The notes under the pieces were generated by a model, which made no database searches, was not told the DNA's origin, and was given only the letters and a program-made list of their open reading frames with translations. A stretch of DNA of 40,430 nucleotides from Malonomonas rubra (GTDB taxonomy: Bacteria; Desulfobacterota; Desulfuromonadia; Desulfuromonadales; Geopsychrobacteraceae), in assembly GCF_003247215.1 (NCBI RefSeq), contig NZ_QKAP01000134.1:1-40430 (forward strand), written 5' to 3'. Position numbers and translations under genes: made by a program. Each line of letters starts with the position of its first letter. Positions within the stretch are counted from its first letter, which is position 1. Shown here piece after piece: positions 38,602 to 40,430 of the stretch.

Positions 38602-40065
38602 TCATAAATCTTTTTCTTTATCCTTAATTCCAGCCAGTTTTTTAGCCAGCTTCACCTTGTGTCCAAGGTTGGCCTGACGCAGGATCATGACCCTTTGAGC
38701 CTGAGGAGAGCCTGCACCATGCATACTCTCGACTAGCGCTGTGCCACCAGTCATGTTTTCAACCAGTCGGGCAATTCGCATGCGGTCCTCGGTGGAAACT
38801 CCTTCCACACCTTTAAAATACTTTTTGACATACTTACCGACTTCTGGGTGGTTCAGATCTTTCTCTGAAGGCAGGGTTGCCATGCATCCACCAGAAATAT
38901 CGTGGGAAAGACGAGCAATCTCGTAGATGAACCTGGTGACATTCTGCTTCACTGTATTGGCAAGCAATGGATTAACGTAATAGGCGCCCGACGGGGTTGC
39001 TGCTCCTTCGCAGGAGCAGGCGATCGATCCACAATAGAGAGTTTCGGTGAGATGAACCATCTCAACAACCTTATCGCGAACGTGAGACGCCTTGTCTACA
39101 CCGCTCGACTGAGCCATTGCGGTGGTCGCACCGATAATTACGTCGCTGACTCCTGCCTTGCAGCCACCGTAATTCTGTCGGTGATAGCTCGCAAAACGCT
39201 CCACCAGTAAACCTGCGTACTGTGCCTCTTCGCACATAAAAACCCGCTCCCAGGGAACAAAGACATCCTCCAGGATGGTCAGGGCTTCTCCACCGACGGT
39301 GCCGTACTTGGCATTCCCCTGGTCGATCTCACCTCCATCACCGGTGCGCCGTTCATCATTGGTTTGGCGACCAAAAATATGGATAACACCTTCAGTGTCA
39401 ACCGGAAAGGCACAGGCGACCGCATAGGCCTTGTCATCCTCTCCCATGGCCATTGTCGGCATCACCAGCATTTCGTGCGAATTGACAATCCCGGTCATGT
39501 GAGCCTTGGCTCCGCGGATGACGATCCCCTTGTCGTTCTTCTCCACAACATGAACGAACATGTCCGGATCTTTCTGTTTGCCAGGAGTCAGCGACCGGTC
39601 ACCTTTCGGATCGGTCATCGAGCCAGCCACCATCAAATCGTTTTCCTGAATATACTCCAGGTACTTGCGGAAACGCTGGTGGTAATCGGTGCCAAGTTCC
39701 TGATCCATTTCGAATGTCACCGAATAGGTTGCATTCATCGCATCCCAGCCGACACAGCGCTGATAACAGCTGCCGGTCTTGCCAGCGATCAGCCGCAGTA
39801 GCTTGACCTTTTTAATCAGATCGTCGGTGCTTTGATGGATATGGGTAAAACGGTTGATTTTCTTGTTCGTTAAATGCGACTTCGCCGTTACCAGATCCTC
39901 TGTACTCGGGTCGAAGGCCAGCTCATATGTTAACGATGCGGCCTCAACGTGCGGCTGAAACAGCGGGTGTGCTGTAACCTCTTCGATCTTCTCACCGAAG
40001 GCGTAAACATTGATGTTTCTCTGCTTGAGACTTTCCTTGTAGTCACTCCCACTTTTCATCGCCAT
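38602..40065 (-). CDS. abfD: 4-hydroxybutyryl-CoA dehydratase / vinylacetyl-CoA delta-isomerase
   Basis: 487 residues from the ATG at 40065 (GGAGG 8 bases upstream), close to the ~490 of the clostridial enzyme; a TTG 60 bases further upstream is not supported. The [4Fe-4S] ligands are present: C100 and C104 (CYQRC), H295 and C302 (YHRQNYGGCKAG), with the same 4- and 7-residue spacings as the characterised protein. It binds FAD and converts 4-hydroxybutyryl-CoA to crotonyl-CoA by a radical route; it is oxygen-sensitive. First gene of an operon with the Cys-rich protein, sucC and sucD, under a TetR-type operator. Confidence 0.95.
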   Translation of the reverse strand: MAMKSGSDYKESLKQRNINVYAFGEKIEEVTAHPLFQPHVEAASLTYELAFDPSTEDLVTAKSHLTNKKINRFTHIHQSTDDLIKKVKLLRLIAGKTGSCYQRCVGWDAMNATYSVTFEMDQELGTDYHQRFRKYLEYIQENDLMVAGSMTDPKGDRSLTPGKQKDPDMFVHVVEKNDKGIVIRGAKAHMTGIVNSHEMLVMPTMAMGEDDKAYAVACAFPVDTEGVIHIFGRQTNDERRTGDGGEIDQGNAKYGTVGGEALTILEDVFVPWERVFMCEEAQYAGLLVERFASYHRQNYGGCKAGVSDVIIGATTAMAQSSGVDKASHVRDKVVEMVHLTETLYCGSIACSCEGAATPSGAYYVNPLLANTVKQNVTRFIYEIARLSHDISGGCMATLPSEKDLNHPEVGKYVKKYFKGVEGVSTEDRMRIARLVENMTGGTALVESMHGAGSPQAQRVMILRQANLGHKVKLAKKLAGIKDKEKDL

Positions 40066-40133
40066 CTGGCAAACCTCCATAGATTTTTGAAAAAGCGCAG
40101 GGTGATATTCGAATAAGATTTGCAACCCACCCT

Positions 40134-40151
40134 TGTTCGACCGTTCGGTAT
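40134..40151 (-). promoter_or_regulatory. TetR-type operator at the abfD promoter
   Basis: Minus strand ATACCGAACGGTCGAACA: the left half and centre are identical to the thiolase operator, the right half is degenerate. It directly follows the -10 element. Confidence 0.78.
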
Positions 40152-40180
40152 ATTGTCGCCATACAGGTCTTCCTTGTCAA
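40152..40180 (-). promoter_or_regulatory. abfD promoter
   Basis: Minus strand -35 TTGACA (40180-40175), 17-bp spacer and -10 GACAAT (40157-40152). The transcript would start inside or just after the operator, about 70 bases before the abfD ribosome site. Confidence 0.7.
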
Positions 40181-40356
40181 GTCAAAACAATGATTAATTT
40201 TTCGACATCCAAAAATATCGGGGAATATACATGTTCAAAGATTTTCGTACTCTTAGTCTGAGTTGCTCTTTAAAGTTAACTGATGAGTCAGGAAAGAACA
40301 ATAAAGACTGGGCATTTTCTGCTTGACAAAATCTACGTCAATATTGGTCAATATCT

Positions 40357-40374
40357 GTACCAATCGGTCGAGCT
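40357..40374 (+). promoter_or_regulatory. possible fourth operator copy near the right edge
   Basis: GTACCAATCGGTCGAGCT matches the shared core at most positions in plus orientation (TACCAATCGGTCG against TACCGAACGGTCG). A TTGACA at 40323-40328 lies upstream, and the palindrome ATATTGGTCAATAT (40341-40354) in between. It may belong to a gene starting right of the window. Confidence 0.4.
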
Positions 40375-40430
40375 AAAGACCTCTACCCTCGGCACACTAA
40401 AAAAACGACGATACCCAGTGACCAGCATAT

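Overview
The window looks like chromosomal DNA from a deltaproteobacterium of the Desulfuromonadales type (Geobacter/Pelobacter/Desulfuromonas relatives). This is an inference from gene content and order: lepA-lepB beside pyrR-pyrB-pyrC-carA-carB-greA, a DUF1858 protein, a ferredoxin-fused EtfA with EtfB and a membrane FeS oxidoreductase of the Etf:menaquinone type, and an AbfD-type dehydratase. Nearly all genes lie on the minus strand; the exceptions are a block at 19.2-23.0 kb and one gene at 34.9-35.8 kb.

Region 1 (1-2.4 kb) is accessory. It holds the 5' tip of an IS110-family transposase at the window edge, a DUF1499 lipoprotein with a lost C-terminus, a pyridoxamine-phosphate-oxidase-like protein, and a GTGA-coupled gene pair that includes an HUH rolling-circle Rep. 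The pair begins 25 bp from a sequence that closely resembles the chromosome-dimer-resolution site dif. This looks like a remnant of a Xer-exploiting filamentous phage or plasmid, and it may also mark the replication terminus. Region 2 (2.4-7.9 kb) holds a sodium:solute symporter, a quinone oxidoreductase, recG and a small DUF1858 protein.

Region 3 (7.9-19.0 kb) is the conserved core. greA follows a pyrimidine operon (pyrR-pyrB-pyrC-carA-carB) whose leader carries a recognisable PyrR-binding RNA hairpin followed by an intrinsic terminator, so UMP-dependent attenuation is expected. lepB, lepA and a ferritin-like protein lie upstream of that promoter. Region 4 (19.2-23.0 kb, plus strand) holds a small zinc-ribbon protein, a three-gene polar amino-acid ABC importer and an alpha/beta hydrolase.

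Region 5 (23.1-40.4 kb) is a catabolic island for C4 acyl-CoA chemistry. It holds Etf:quinone oxidoreductase-etfA-etfB, an IclR regulator coupled through a tiny ORF to ribBA, a small exported protein with a ribbon-helix-helix protein, acetyl-CoA acetyltransferase, a metallo-beta-lactamase-fold hydrolase, a RibF paralogue with a degenerate riboflavin-kinase half, an AT-rich TetR regulator, a FabH-like ketoacyl synthase, sucD/sucC, a small Cys-rich protein and 4-hydroxybutyryl-CoA dehydratase. Palindromes sharing the core TACCGAACGGT lie at the promoters of the thiolase and dehydratase genes and between tetR and the ketoacyl synthase gene. The two thiolase/dehydratase promoters have the same layout (TTGACAAGG, 17-bp spacer, -10, operator). 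A TetR regulon for 4-hydroxybutyrate/butyrate-type metabolism, with its own supply of FAD, is the most coherent reading. The CoA transferase, 4-hydroxybutyrate dehydrogenase, crotonase and 3-hydroxyacyl-CoA dehydrogenase that would complete the route are not in the window.

I saw no tRNA, rRNA or CRISPR array.
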